DNA from: DUQW01 sp050953805
Lineage (GTDB): Bacteria; Bacillota_I; Bacilli_A; Acholeplasmatales; Acholeplasmataceae
Direction of reading: 5' to 3'
Assembly (NCBI GenBank): GCA_050953805.1
Contig: JBMNNE010000002.1
Location: 682,001-746,000 of the forward strand
DNA: 64,000 nt
A model generated the notes under the pieces. It was not told the origin of the DNA and did no database searches. It saw only the letters and a list, made by a program, of their open reading frames with translations. Below are positions 25,810 to 33,764 of the stretch, piece after piece. The position numbers and the translations under genes were made by a program. Each line of letters opens with the position of its first letter. Positions within the stretch are counted from its first letter, which is position 1.

Positions 25810-26675
25810 AACAATACTTAAAAATGTGCCAAGAAATTTTAGATAAAGGTGAAGTTAAAGTTGATCGTACTGGAGTTGGAACTAAGGGTTTCTTTGGCTA
25901 TCAAGCGAGATATAACTTAAAAGAAGGCTTTCCACTACTTACTACTAAAAGAGTATATTTAAGAGCGATTATTCATGAATTATTGTGGTTTATTAGTGGC
26001 GACACTAATATTAAATATTTGGTTGATAATAATGTTAGAATTTGGAATGAATGGCCATATGAGATTTTTAAAAACTCAGAAGATTATCAAGGAGAGACGA
26101 TTGATGAGTTTGTTGAAAAGATTAAAAATGATTTTCAATTTGCTAAAAAACATGGAGATTTAGGCCCAGTCTATGGCAAACAGTGGCGCGATTTTTTTGG
26201 AATTGATCAAGTTGAAGATGTAATTAATCAAATTAAAAATAATCCAAACTCAAGACGCATTATTATCTCGGCTTGGAATCCAAAAGAGTTAGATCAAATG
26301 GCGTTACCGCCATGTCACGCTTTTATGCAATTTTATGTCTCGGGTGATGGGAAATTATCACTTCAGTTATATCAAAGAAGTGCCGATGTTTTCTTAGGGG
26401 TTCCATTTAATATTGCTTCATATTCCTTATTATTAATGATGGTAGCTCAAGTCACAGGACTCGAAGCGCATGAATTTATTCATACAACCGGAGATACACA
26501 TATATATTTAAATCATTTTGAACAAATTAAACTACAACTTTCAAGAGAACCAAGACCGTTACCAAAAATGATTTTAAATCCTAAAGTTAAGTCGATTTAT
26601 GATTTTAAATTTGAAGATTTTAAACTTGTTGATTATAATCCTCATCCAGCGATTAAAGGGGTGGTTGCAGTATGA
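25806..26675 (+). CDS. thyA: Thymidylate synthase ThyA
   Basis: Methylates dUMP to dTMP with methylene-tetrahydrofolate, producing dihydrofolate. The 289-aa protein has the catalytic Cys170 in LPPCHAFMQF, the GPVYGKQWR motif near 119, SRRIIISAWNP near 144, QRSADVFLGVPFNIASY near 192 and THIYLNH near 232. It is coupled at both ends: ATGA with the preceding membrane protein gene, and ATGA with folA, whose product recycles the dihydrofolate. This is the classic ThyA, not the flavin-dependent ThyX. Confidence 0.98.
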   Translation: MKQYLKMCQEILDKGEVKVDRTGVGTKGFFGYQARYNLKEGFPLLTTKRVYLRAIIHELLWFISGDTNIKYLVDNNVRIWNEWPYEIFKNSEDYQGETIDEFVEKIKNDFQFAKKHGDLGPVYGKQWRDFFGIDQVEDVINQIKNNPNSRRIIISAWNPKELDQMALPPCHAFMQFYVSGDGKLSLQLYQRSADVFLGVPFNIASYSLLLMMVAQVTGLEAHEFIHTTGDTHIYLNHFEQIKLQLSREPRPLPKMILNPKVKSIYDFKFEDFKLVDYNPHPAIKGVVAV

Positions 26676-27142
26676 TTAACTTGATTTGGGCAATGGATGA
26701 AAATCGTCTAATAGGCGACAAAAACCGCTTACCATGGCATTATCCCACTGATTTAAAGCACTTTAATAACCTCACTAGAAATAAAATCGTGCTAATGGGG
26801 CATGAGACATATCTTTCGTTAAAAGGGTATTATAAATCTAAGCGGTTACCATATCAAAAAATATATGTGGCTAATTTAAATTACTATCAATACGAAGATG
26901 CAATTTTAGTTAGTGATGCCATTAATTTTCTTAAAAATAACCAAGAAGAGCTTTGGGTGATTGGTGGGAAAATGATTTATGAATTATCATTACCATTTGC
27001 TGATAATTTATATATCACTTATATTTTAAATCGGCATGTTGGTAATATCTACTTAAAATCATTTTCACTAAATGCTTTTACATTAACTGAAAAACGAGTT
27101 GAACCGGGTTTAATATTTACCAAATATGAAAGGAAGAGATAA
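26672..27142 (+). CDS. folA: Dihydrofolate reductase
   Basis: Reduces dihydrofolate to tetrahydrofolate with NADPH. Of 156 aa, the N-terminal MINLIWAMDENRLIGDKNRL matches the cofactor/substrate entry. The catalytic acid is Asp in HYPTDLKHF, VLMGHETYLSL is near 41, and the WVIGGKMIYE motif near 95 binds NADPH. It is coupled to thyA by a 4-nt overlap and is followed 3 nt later by plsC. The protein is slightly short and diverged at the C-terminus, but all key motifs are present. Confidence 0.95.
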   Translation: MINLIWAMDENRLIGDKNRLPWHYPTDLKHFNNLTRNKIVLMGHETYLSLKGYYKSKRLPYQKIYVANLNYYQYEDAILVSDAINFLKNNQEELWVIGGKMIYELSLPFADNLYITYILNRHVGNIYLKSFSLNAFTLTEKRVEPGLIFTKYERKR

Positions 27143-27145
27143 ATT

Positions 27146-27955
27146 ATGTTTACTGTTGTTGCGTTTTTATTATCAGCTTTATTTATATTTTTAATGACAT
27201 ATTTGGTTAGTTCGGTTTGGTATTTAATCATTCTTTGGATAATTATTGGTATTATTATTTATTACATTGTCGGAGTTGCTTCAATTGTTTGTATTATTCA
27301 GTTTATTTTTCCAAGATTATCACATTCCTCAAAAGTAAAATTTTTATATGTTCGTGAAATGGGATGGTGGATCTCAACATTTCTACTAATTGCTAGAGTC
27401 AAAATCATTGGAAAAGAAAATTTACCTCTTGATGGTAAATTAACGGTTTATTGTAACCACAAATCCAAACTAGATCCTTTATATTTATCGCAAGCTTTAG
27501 CAAAAAGACCACATGGTTATGCTGCTAAAAGCGATCTAGGTCGAGTGATAGTAGTTAACACCCTTTTAGATTCGTTAAATTCATTTTATGTATATCGCGA
27601 AGATAATCGAAAAACATTAAAAGAACTATTAAAAGGAATTGAAAGAGCTAAAAATGGCCATGTGTTTGCGATGTTTCCAGAAGGTGGAACGATGTATCGC
27701 GATCATCAAGATATTCGAGAAGTTAGGGCTGGATCCTTTAAGTTAGCTCAAAAAGCTGAAACTGATATTTTACCAGTAACGATGTTAAATACTCATAAAT
27801 GGGCATTAAGAAAATTTTATTTAATTCCATTTACAGTTAAAATTATCTTACATCCAGTTATTAAGTATGAAGATTATAAAGATTTAGATACTAATGAAAT
27901 TGCTGATAAAGTTGTTGAAGTAATTAATTCTCCACTTAAGGAAACGAATGAATAA
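27146..27955 (+). CDS. plsC: 1-acyl-sn-glycerol-3-phosphate acyltransferase
   Basis: Adds the second acyl chain to lysophosphatidic acid in membrane lipid synthesis. 269 aa with two N-terminal hydrophobic segments (about 3-22 and 27-55). The catalytic NHxxxxD motif appears as CNHKSKLDP near residue 108, and the substrate motif FPEGGTMYRD near 175. Start: ATG after AAAGGAAGAG, 3 nt downstream of folA. A bidirectional terminator follows. The extra N-terminal membrane helices fit a membrane-bound PlsC of mollicute type. Confidence 0.93.
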   Translation: MFTVVAFLLSALFIFLMTYLVSSVWYLIILWIIIGIIIYYIVGVASIVCIIQFIFPRLSHSSKVKFLYVREMGWWISTFLLIARVKIIGKENLPLDGKLTVYCNHKSKLDPLYLSQALAKRPHGYAAKSDLGRVIVVNTLLDSLNSFYVYREDNRKTLKELLKGIERAKNGHVFAMFPEGGTMYRDHQDIREVRAGSFKLAQKAETDILPVTMLNTHKWALRKFYLIPFTVKIILHPVIKYEDYKDLDTNEIADKVVEVINSPLKETNE

Positions 27956-27978
27956 TTAAAAAATATAGTAATAAAAAA

Positions 27979-28003
27979 ACTGCCATTTTATGGCAGTATT
28001 TTT
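27979..28003. terminator. Bidirectional terminator between plsC and the converging phosphatase gene
   Basis: ACTGCCAT (27979-27986) pairs with ATGGCAGT (27990-27997), with T-rich sequence downstream and A-rich sequence upstream, so it can act on both strands. Confidence 0.85.
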
Positions 28004-28019
28004 CTATAGATATCGTAAA

Positions 28020-28604
28020 TTATCGATTATAAAACTCCGGTACAACAGTGTTATTAAGGACTTTAGTTAATTTAATGGTATCTTCTTTAACATCAAAAAT
28101 AAAAATTGAGCCATTTAAAAGTACGGAATGATAGTTATAACTTTTTGGTTCATAAACTGTCAATAAAGCTTTTATTGTATGAGAATGAGCTCCTACAAGG
28201 ACAGTGTTTCCAAGATATTTTTGATATAAATCCATTACTCCTCGATAAACTCTTTGTTGAATTTCGTAATTCGTTTCGTAACCCGGTAAAAATTTAATAA
28301 TTGGAAATACCTCTTTCACTACTTTTCCTTCATATGGTCCAAAATTTCTTTCATAAAAATTAGGATCTTTAATAATAGTTTTATTGTATTGATACTTATC
28401 TAATATAATTTGAGTTGTTTGATATGCTCTTTTAGATGGACTAGAGATAAAAACATCAATTTTTTTAATATTATCGATTAATACTTCAGCGGCTTTTAAA
28501 GAATCTTTAATTCCTTTGCTATTTAAAGGAAAGTCACTACGTCCTTGAATCAATCCGTTTTTATTTAAATCTGTTTGCCCATGACGAACCATGATTAATT
28601 TCAT
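28020..28604 (-). CDS. Histidine phosphatase family protein (phosphoglycerate mutase-like)
   Basis: 194 aa with the phospho-acceptor His in MVRHGQTDLN at residues 5-14, SPSKRAYQT near 57, and the second catalytic His in VGAHSHTIK near 143. This places it in the branch of broad-specificity phosphatases (CobC/GpmB/YhfR) rather than dPGM glycolytic mutase; the substrate is unknown. The start at 28604 is chosen because GGAGGG lies just upstream on the minus strand. A longer in-frame reading to 28754 would add 50 residues across the promoter region and into pdp, and was rejected. It is divergent from pdp. Confidence 0.9.
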   Translation of the reverse strand: MKLIMVRHGQTDLNKNGLIQGRSDFPLNSKGIKDSLKAAEVLIDNIKKIDVFISSPSKRAYQTTQIILDKYQYNKTIIKDPNFYERNFGPYEGKVVKEVFPIIKFLPGYETNYEIQQRVYRGVMDLYQKYLGNTVLVGAHSHTIKALLTVYEPKSYNYHSVLLNGSIFIFDVKEDTIKLTKVLNNTVVPEFYNR

Positions 28605-28702
28605 AATATCCCTCCATATTAAATATACCATATTTAAATTTATTATGATAAGTAAGGCAATATATGGTAAAATATAGTTACAACAAAAAAGGAGTGATAA
28701 TA
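28605..28702. promoter_or_regulatory. Divergent promoter region between phosphatase gene and pdp
   Basis: The 98-nt gap holds TACCATAT (28627-28634) and ATATGGTA (28661-28668) as an inverted repeat. Each arm forms the start of a TGGTAWAWT-like -10 element facing outward. This fits back-to-back promoters, or one operator with two half sites. Confidence 0.45.
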
Positions 28703-29998
28703 ATGTTAATGGTTGACTTAATATTAAAGAAAAGAGGCGGAGAAGTACTAACAAACGAAGAAATTCGTTTTATAATTAATGAATATGTTAAAGGCAATAT
28801 TCCTGATTATCAAATGTCGGCTTTTTTAATGGCATTATACTTTCAAGGAATGAATGAACATGAATCAACTGCACTAGCAATGGCGATGCGTGATTCAGGT
28901 AAAGTTTATGATCTATCAAAAATTGAAGGAATTAAAGTCGATAAACATTCAACAGGTGGAGTTGGTGATAAAGTTACCTTAGTTTTAGGACCAATGGTAG
29001 CTGCAGTTGGTGCTAAATTTGCTAAGATGAGTGGACGCGGATTAGGACATACTGGGGGTACACTTGATAAATTAGATGCTATTACTGGATTCCAACTTGA
29101 GCAAACTGAAGAAAACTTTATTGAATTAGTTTCTGAAAATGGTCTTGCAGTCATTGGTCAATCTGATGATGTAACTCCAGCTGATAAATTATTATATGCT
29201 TTAAGAGATGTGACTGGGACTGTTGATAGTGTTCCGTTGATGGCTTCATCAATTATGTCGAAAAAACTAGCTAGTGGTAGTGATGTCATTTGTCTAGATG
29301 TTAAATATGGTAGTGGTGCCTTTATGCATACGGTTAAAGATGCTGAAAATTTAGCTAATGTTATGGTTAAAATCGGTAATTTAGCTGGTAAGAAAATGAC
29401 GGCAATGATTACTAGCATGGATGAGCCATTAGGTCATAAAATTGGTAATGGCTTAGAAGTATATGAAGCAATTGAGACATTAAACGGTAGAGGACCAGAA
29501 GATTTAGTAACGGTTGTTACTGAAATCGGTGCTTATTTAACGGTCGATGCTAAAATCTTTAAGACATTAGATGAGGCGAGAAAAGAATTAAGAAAAACTT
29601 TAACTGATGGTAGAGCGTTTAATAAATTAAGATTAATGGTTGTCTCTCAAAAAGGTGATGTTAGTATGATTGATCATCCGGAAAAATTTTTAACAGCTAA
29701 AACTCATCATGTTTATGCTGATAAAGACGGTTATGTTGAATCATTTTTAACTACAGATATTGGAACGGCAGCTCGATTATTAGGTGCTGGTAGATTAACC
29801 AAAGAAGATGTTTTAGATTTAGCTGTTGGTGTTGATGTTCATAAAAAGATTGGTGATCGAGTTACAAAAGGGGATTTGCTTGCAACGATTTACCATAATG
29901 ATAAAGGATTAAAAGAAGCAACTAAAGTATTAACTAATGCCATTAAAATTGGTGAAAGTAAAAAAGCGGCAAAATTAATCGCCAAAGTCATTCGCTAA
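28703..29998 (+). CDS. pdp: Pyrimidine-nucleoside phosphorylase
   Basis: Phosphorolysis of thymidine, deoxyuridine and uridine, giving base and (deoxy)ribose-1-phosphate. At 431 aa it matches the family length (~433). The signature SGRGLGHTGGTLDKLDAI near 117 binds the base, and KHSTGGVGDKVTL near 81 the phosphate; YGSGAFM near 190 is also kept. The start at 28703 has AAAGGAGTG at correct spacing; the in-frame ATG at 28664 has none and lies in the promoter. Together with deoC and deoD upstream it forms a deoxynucleoside salvage set. The stop is followed by the TPP riboswitch of the next operon. Confidence 0.96.
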   Translation: MLMVDLILKKRGGEVLTNEEIRFIINEYVKGNIPDYQMSAFLMALYFQGMNEHESTALAMAMRDSGKVYDLSKIEGIKVDKHSTGGVGDKVTLVLGPMVAAVGAKFAKMSGRGLGHTGGTLDKLDAITGFQLEQTEENFIELVSENGLAVIGQSDDVTPADKLLYALRDVTGTVDSVPLMASSIMSKKLASGSDVICLDVKYGSGAFMHTVKDAENLANVMVKIGNLAGKKMTAMITSMDEPLGHKIGNGLEVYEAIETLNGRGPEDLVTVVTEIGAYLTVDAKIFKTLDEARKELRKTLTDGRAFNKLRLMVVSQKGDVSMIDHPEKFLTAKTHHVYADKDGYVESFLTTDIGTAARLLGAGRLTKEDVLDLAVGVDVHKKIGDRVTKGDLLATIYHNDKGLKEATKVLTNAIKIGESKKAAKLIAKVIR

Positions 29999-30039
29999 TC
30001 TATCTTTTAAATTAAAAGTGTGTTAAAATTTAATTAAAT

Positions 30040-30120
30040 AAATACGGGGAGCATGTTGCTGAGAGGAACTTAGGTTCGACCCGCAAACCTGATTTGGATA
30101 ATGCCAACGGAGGGATATTT
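30040..30120 (+). promoter_or_regulatory. TPP (THI-element) riboswitch aptamer
   Basis: The conserved THI box is present: ACGGGGAGC then TGCTGAGAGGA (30044-30066), a GACCC segment, ACCTGATTTGGATAATGCCA (30087-30106) and AACGGAGGGA, closed by AAATA/TATTT flanks. It binds thiamine pyrophosphate. A -10-like TTAAAAT at 30023-30029 lies just upstream. The downstream terminator indicates transcription control of the thiamine transporter gene. Confidence 0.97.
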
Positions 30121-30137
30121 AGTATAAAAGTACTTTT

Positions 30138-30162
30138 AACCGTGGTCTATCCACGGTTTTTT
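30138..30162 (+). terminator. Riboswitch-controlled intrinsic terminator
   Basis: AACCGTGG (30138-30145) pairs with CCACGGTT (30151-30158), loop TCTAT, then T residues to 30162. It lies between the TPP aptamer and the thiamine transporter start, as the expression platform. TPP binding should favour termination. Confidence 0.9.
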
Positions 30163-30182
30163 CATAAAAAAGGAGGATTTAT

Positions 30183-31232
30183 ATGGTAAAAAATAAATCG
30201 TCAAAAATTATCTTATTAACTGTAATCATTGTATTGTTGAGTTTTATCGTTGTCTCATTGGCTTTAATAGTTCAACCGAGTCGAGTTGGAGTTTATTATA
30301 CCAATGAAGCTGATGAACTAGTACTTGATACTAGTCATTTAAAATTAACGAAAAATTTAACAGAATCTGCTTTATTTTCAGGAATATTTTTGTTTTTAAG
30401 TTTTGTTGGTATTTCAATTATTAGAATTTTTTTGGTTAATGAAGAAACAAGAGATAAATATCGAAAGTTACTTTTAATGTTGTTGATGATTAATATCGTA
30501 ATTATTACAATTTTAATAGCATATTATATTTTTATTTTAGTTCGTTTTCCAAAAGATAGTGATAAACATAATAATTATGCTCATTCACTGGGGGTCGCTA
30601 ATATTATCTATTTAATAACGTTAATTATTGTATCAACTCTTGGGGTTTGGAAAGTATTTACCAATCAAGAAATAGATAATAAATATACTTTTAATGTCAA
30701 ATTACTTACTGAAGGTTCAATGATGGTGGCATTATCTGTTATCTTATCGGTTTTAAGTGATTTAGCAGGATTAAAATTGCCAAATGGCGGTAGCGTTTCT
30801 TTATCATTACTTCCAATATTTATATTTGCATTTCGTCGAGGTGCGGTTGGTGGCGCTTTAGTTGGGTTTACTTATTCAATAATTAATTTATTAATTGATG
30901 GTTTTTTTCATTGGGGATCAATCTTTTTTGATTATTTAATTCCTTATGCCTTAGTCGGATTAATTGCGGGGTTATTTATGAAAAAAGCCCAAGCGGGCAA
31001 AATTGGATATACGATGTTAGCTATCTTTTTAGGAGGAGCTGCTCGTTGGTTATGTCATTCATTTAGTGGCATTCTTTTCTTTGCTGAATACATTCCAGCA
31101 GATGCCAATGCCTTCGTTTATACTTTTATTACCTATAATGGAGTTTATATGGCAATTAATATTATTTTAAATATGTTAATAATTTCCGTTATTCACGGAA
31201 GATTAATTACTTTAAATAGTAGAGTCGTATAA
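30183..31232 (+). CDS. thiT: Thiamine ECF transporter S component ThiT with extra N-terminal membrane domain
   Basis: The C-terminal half (about residue 168 to 345) matches ThiT, the thiamine-binding S component of ECF transporters: LPNGGSVSLSLLPIF followed by FAFRRGAVGG, and a long C-terminal run of helices. ThiT needs the shared EcfA/A'/T module, which is not in this window. The N-terminal ~165 residues are additional: four predicted helices (about 8-30, 60-82, 94-118, 137-155) with a short outside loop. Usual ThiT proteins are about 190 aa, so the 349-aa length is atypical. Start: ATG with AAAGGAGG. Control by TPP riboswitch agrees with the function. Confidence 0.88.
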   Translation: MVKNKSSKIILLTVIIVLLSFIVVSLALIVQPSRVGVYYTNEADELVLDTSHLKLTKNLTESALFSGIFLFLSFVGISIIRIFLVNEETRDKYRKLLLMLLMINIVIITILIAYYIFILVRFPKDSDKHNNYAHSLGVANIIYLITLIIVSTLGVWKVFTNQEIDNKYTFNVKLLTEGSMMVALSVILSVLSDLAGLKLPNGGSVSLSLLPIFIFAFRRGAVGGALVGFTYSIINLLIDGFFHWGSIFFDYLIPYALVGLIAGLFMKKAQAGKIGYTMLAIFLGGAARWLCHSFSGILFFAEYIPADANAFVYTFITYNGVYMAINIILNMLIISVIHGRLITLNSRVV

Positions 31233-31788
31233 TTTCTAAGTAATCAATTCTAGGATTATATTTGAATTTAATTAAGTGGGCTTGTTTTTGAAAAGCTTCA
31301 TAAGGGATCGATTTTCTCCCTTTTTCTTGATTATCCCAAAATTCAAATAATACTTTGCAAGGTAAATAATAATATTCATCATAATGTTTCCAGTGAACAA
31401 TTAAAAAAGCAATCCCACCATGTTCATTTACTTGTCGTAAATGTTCAACTTGGTGCGGATGAATATTACTTAGTGGTAGTGAGGTTTTTGACTTGGTTTC
31501 TTTAGCATCAAAGTCAATATATCGACCTTGAAAGATGCCATTATAGTCAGTAGTTGATGGTGTTTTATAATAAGCTTCCACAATCTTAGCTTTATTTCTA
31601 GATGGATAAGAAACATCAACAATTTGAACTGGGGTTGGTTTTTTATGAATAACTGCGATGTTATTTACAAGATAATATTGATTAGTGCTATCTAAATCTG
31701 ACTCTAAAGTCATACCTAAATTGGAAGTATAGCTTTTATATTTTTGTTTATCTTTATCTACTTTTTTTAAATTAGGGTATTTAATCAT
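31207..31788 (-). CDS. recU: Holliday junction resolvase RecU
   Basis: RecU cleaves Holliday junctions in Firmicutes and mollicutes in place of RuvC. 193 aa. The nuclease core has NKAKIVEAYYKTPSTTDYNGIF-type sequence, then YIDFDAKETKSKTSLPLSNI, which carries the Asp and Glu-x-Lys metal/catalytic residues, and an HQVEHL segment after it. A Glu early in the protein (LGMTLESDLDSTN) fits the first acidic ligand. The start at 31788 has GGTGGTG eight bases upstream; the in-frame ATG at 31809 has none. Its 3' end overlaps that of thiT by 26 nt (convergent genes). No pbp gene adjoins. Confidence 0.93.
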   Translation of the reverse strand: MIKYPNLKKVDKDKQKYKSYTSNLGMTLESDLDSTNQYYLVNNIAVIHKKPTPVQIVDVSYPSRNKAKIVEAYYKTPSTTDYNGIFQGRYIDFDAKETKSKTSLPLSNIHPHQVEHLRQVNEHGGIAFLIVHWKHYDEYYYLPCKVLFEFWDNQEKGRKSIPYEAFQKQAHLIKFKYNPRIDYLEIIRLYYLK

Positions 31789-31956
31789 TTGTTTCACCAC
31801 CAACACCATAAGTTTATCATAAATTATGATACTTAATTAAAGTTTTAAAAAAAGATTTGATTAAAGAAAGAGTATTTTTGTAAATATTTAAAGTGATTAT
31901 TTGACTTATGATATAATAATAATGAAGAAATAGCGATTCAAAGGAAGTGAATTTTA

Positions 31957-33630
31957 ATGACCGAAGTAAAGTTTTTTGCGTTAGGAGGACTAGGCGAAAA
32001 CGGAAAAAATATGTATGCTGTCGATGTTAATAATGAGTTATTTATTTTAGATGCGGGATTAAAATATCCAACTAACGAATTATATGGGGTCGATGAGATT
32101 ATTCCTGATTATAAAATGTTAGTGGCTGCCAAAAGAAGAATTGTTGGTATTTTTATTTCGCATGCTCATGAAGATCACATTGGGGCATTACCATATATTT
32201 TAAAAGATTTAAATGTTCCAGTTTATGGGACTCCTTTAGCTATTGAGTTAATTAAAGATAGTTTATTAGAGGCTGATTATAATTTAGATGATTACCTTTT
32301 TATTACCGTGGATGTTGACTCAACCTTACCATTTAATAATGCTAAAGTAACTTTTTTTGCGACTACCCATTCAATTCCTGAATCAGTCGGAATTGCTGTT
32401 GAAACGGAACTAGGAAGTGTCGTTTATACGAGCGAATATACTTTTAATCAAATTAAGGATCCTAAATATCGAACTGATTTTAAACAAATTAATGAAATTG
32501 CTAATCGTGGTGTTTTAGCCTTATTAGTTGAGGCTGCTGGATCATATCATACTGGATTTAGAAATATTGATCTATTAAGACATCAAATTGAAAGTATATT
32601 TAATAATGCCAAAGGTAGAATTATCGTTTCTTTATTTTCAAGTGATCTTCAAAAAATTCAATGGGTAATTAATATTTCATTAGCTCATAAGAAAAAGATT
32701 GCAGTTATTGGAAGAAAAGCTCAACGTATTGTTGATATTGCCTTAAAAAATGGATATTTAGATGTTCCACCTGAAGCTTTAATTAATTTAAGATATATTG
32801 ATGATAGAAATAAAAACAACCAAGAAGATTTAGTAGCGATCGTCATTGGGAAACGACATGAACCATTTTATATGGTTCAAAGAATGGCTAGACGCATCGA
32901 TCGTTTGGTTCATATTGAAGATAGTGATACCGTAGTTTTCTTAACCCCACCAATTCCGGGAACTGAAACGATGGCGACTAGAACATTAGATATGTTGTAT
33001 CGTGGAGAATCTAAAATTAAGATTATTGATCGTGAATTATTATCAACATCGCATGCATCTCAAGAAGAAGTGAAAATGATGATTAATTTATTAAGGCCAA
33101 AGTTTATTATTCCGGTTATTGGTGAATATCAACATCAAATTAGAGTTAGAAATTTATCAAAAGATTTAGGGTATGATGATGATCATATTTTGATTTTAGA
33201 TAATGGTGATGTTGCCACTTTTAAAAAAGATGTTAATTATGTTAGTAAAAAAGATATTCGAACCGGTGATATTTTAATTGATGGTACGCCACTGGATGAT
33301 AATAATGATGTAATTTTACGTGATCGCGAGTTATTGGCTGAAGATGGAGTTGTCATGATAATTGCCAATGTTAATCCTAAAACAAGACAAATAATTAATG
33401 ACGATATCGAAATTATTACTAAAGGATTTTCTTATTATCATGAATCGATTAATATCTTAGAACAAATCAAAGACATCTTTTTAGAAGTTAGTAAAAAAGA
33501 GTTAATTGCTAAGTATATCGATTGGAATAATTATAAGAGAAATTTTCGAAATGAAGCCAGTAAATATATTTATCAAAAAACTCGAAGAAGTCCAATTATT
33601 ATTCCGGTAATTATATCAACCGAACTTTAA
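31957..33630 (+). CDS. rnj: Ribonuclease J
   Basis: A metallo-beta-lactamase/beta-CASP RNase (5'-3' exo and endonuclease) of the Firmicutes RNA decay system. 557 aa. GGLGENGKNMY is at 10-20 and the metal motif HAHEDHIGAL at 69-78. The beta-CASP region includes STSHASQEEVKMMI near 365 and PVIGEYQHQIRVRNL near 389. A C-terminal domain of about 100 residues follows. Start: ATG after AAAGGAAGTG, with TGATATAAT at 31909-31917 as promoter. It is a single gene ended by its own terminator. J1 or J2 identity cannot be decided from the sequence. Confidence 0.95.
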   Translation: MTEVKFFALGGLGENGKNMYAVDVNNELFILDAGLKYPTNELYGVDEIIPDYKMLVAAKRRIVGIFISHAHEDHIGALPYILKDLNVPVYGTPLAIELIKDSLLEADYNLDDYLFITVDVDSTLPFNNAKVTFFATTHSIPESVGIAVETELGSVVYTSEYTFNQIKDPKYRTDFKQINEIANRGVLALLVEAAGSYHTGFRNIDLLRHQIESIFNNAKGRIIVSLFSSDLQKIQWVINISLAHKKKIAVIGRKAQRIVDIALKNGYLDVPPEALINLRYIDDRNKNNQEDLVAIVIGKRHEPFYMVQRMARRIDRLVHIEDSDTVVFLTPPIPGTETMATRTLDMLYRGESKIKIIDRELLSTSHASQEEVKMMINLLRPKFIIPVIGEYQHQIRVRNLSKDLGYDDDHILILDNGDVATFKKDVNYVSKKDIRTGDILIDGTPLDDNNDVILRDRELLAEDGVVMIIANVNPKTRQIINDDIEIITKGFSYYHESINILEQIKDIFLEVSKKELIAKYIDWNNYKRNFRNEASKYIYQKTRRSPIIIPVIISTEL

Positions 33631-33645
33631 ATAAATAATTTTCTT

Positions 33646-33669
33646 AAAGACCATTTTTGGTCTTTTTTT
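33646..33669 (+). terminator. Intrinsic terminator after RNase J gene
   Basis: AAAGACC (33646-33652) pairs with GGTCTTT (33659-33665), loop ATTTTT, with T residues to 33669. Confidence 0.88.
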
Positions 33670-33699
33670 AAAAATTTAAAAATTGATCATATAAAAGGG

Positions 33700-33737
33700 T
33701 GTAAGCGCTTGCATAAATCAGATAAAAGTGGTATATT
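33700..33737 (+). promoter_or_regulatory. Promoter with overlapping cre-like (CcpA) operator for the transhydrogenase operon
   Basis: TGTAAGCGCTTGCA (33700-33713) fits the CcpA catabolite-responsive element consensus TGWAARCGYTWNCW. It overlaps the -35 hexamer TTGCAT (33709-33714), which is 17 nt from the -10 TATATT (33732-33737). A CcpA or related LacI-family repressor bound here would block RNA polymerase. The regulator gene is not in the window. Confidence 0.75.
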
Positions 33738-33764
33738 TTATATGAATTTAAGGAGGAATTGCGT

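Noticed and set aside
28605..28754. N-terminal 50-residue extension of the histidine phosphatase
   Set aside because: It runs through the divergent promoter and into pdp; GGAGGG marks the start at 28604.
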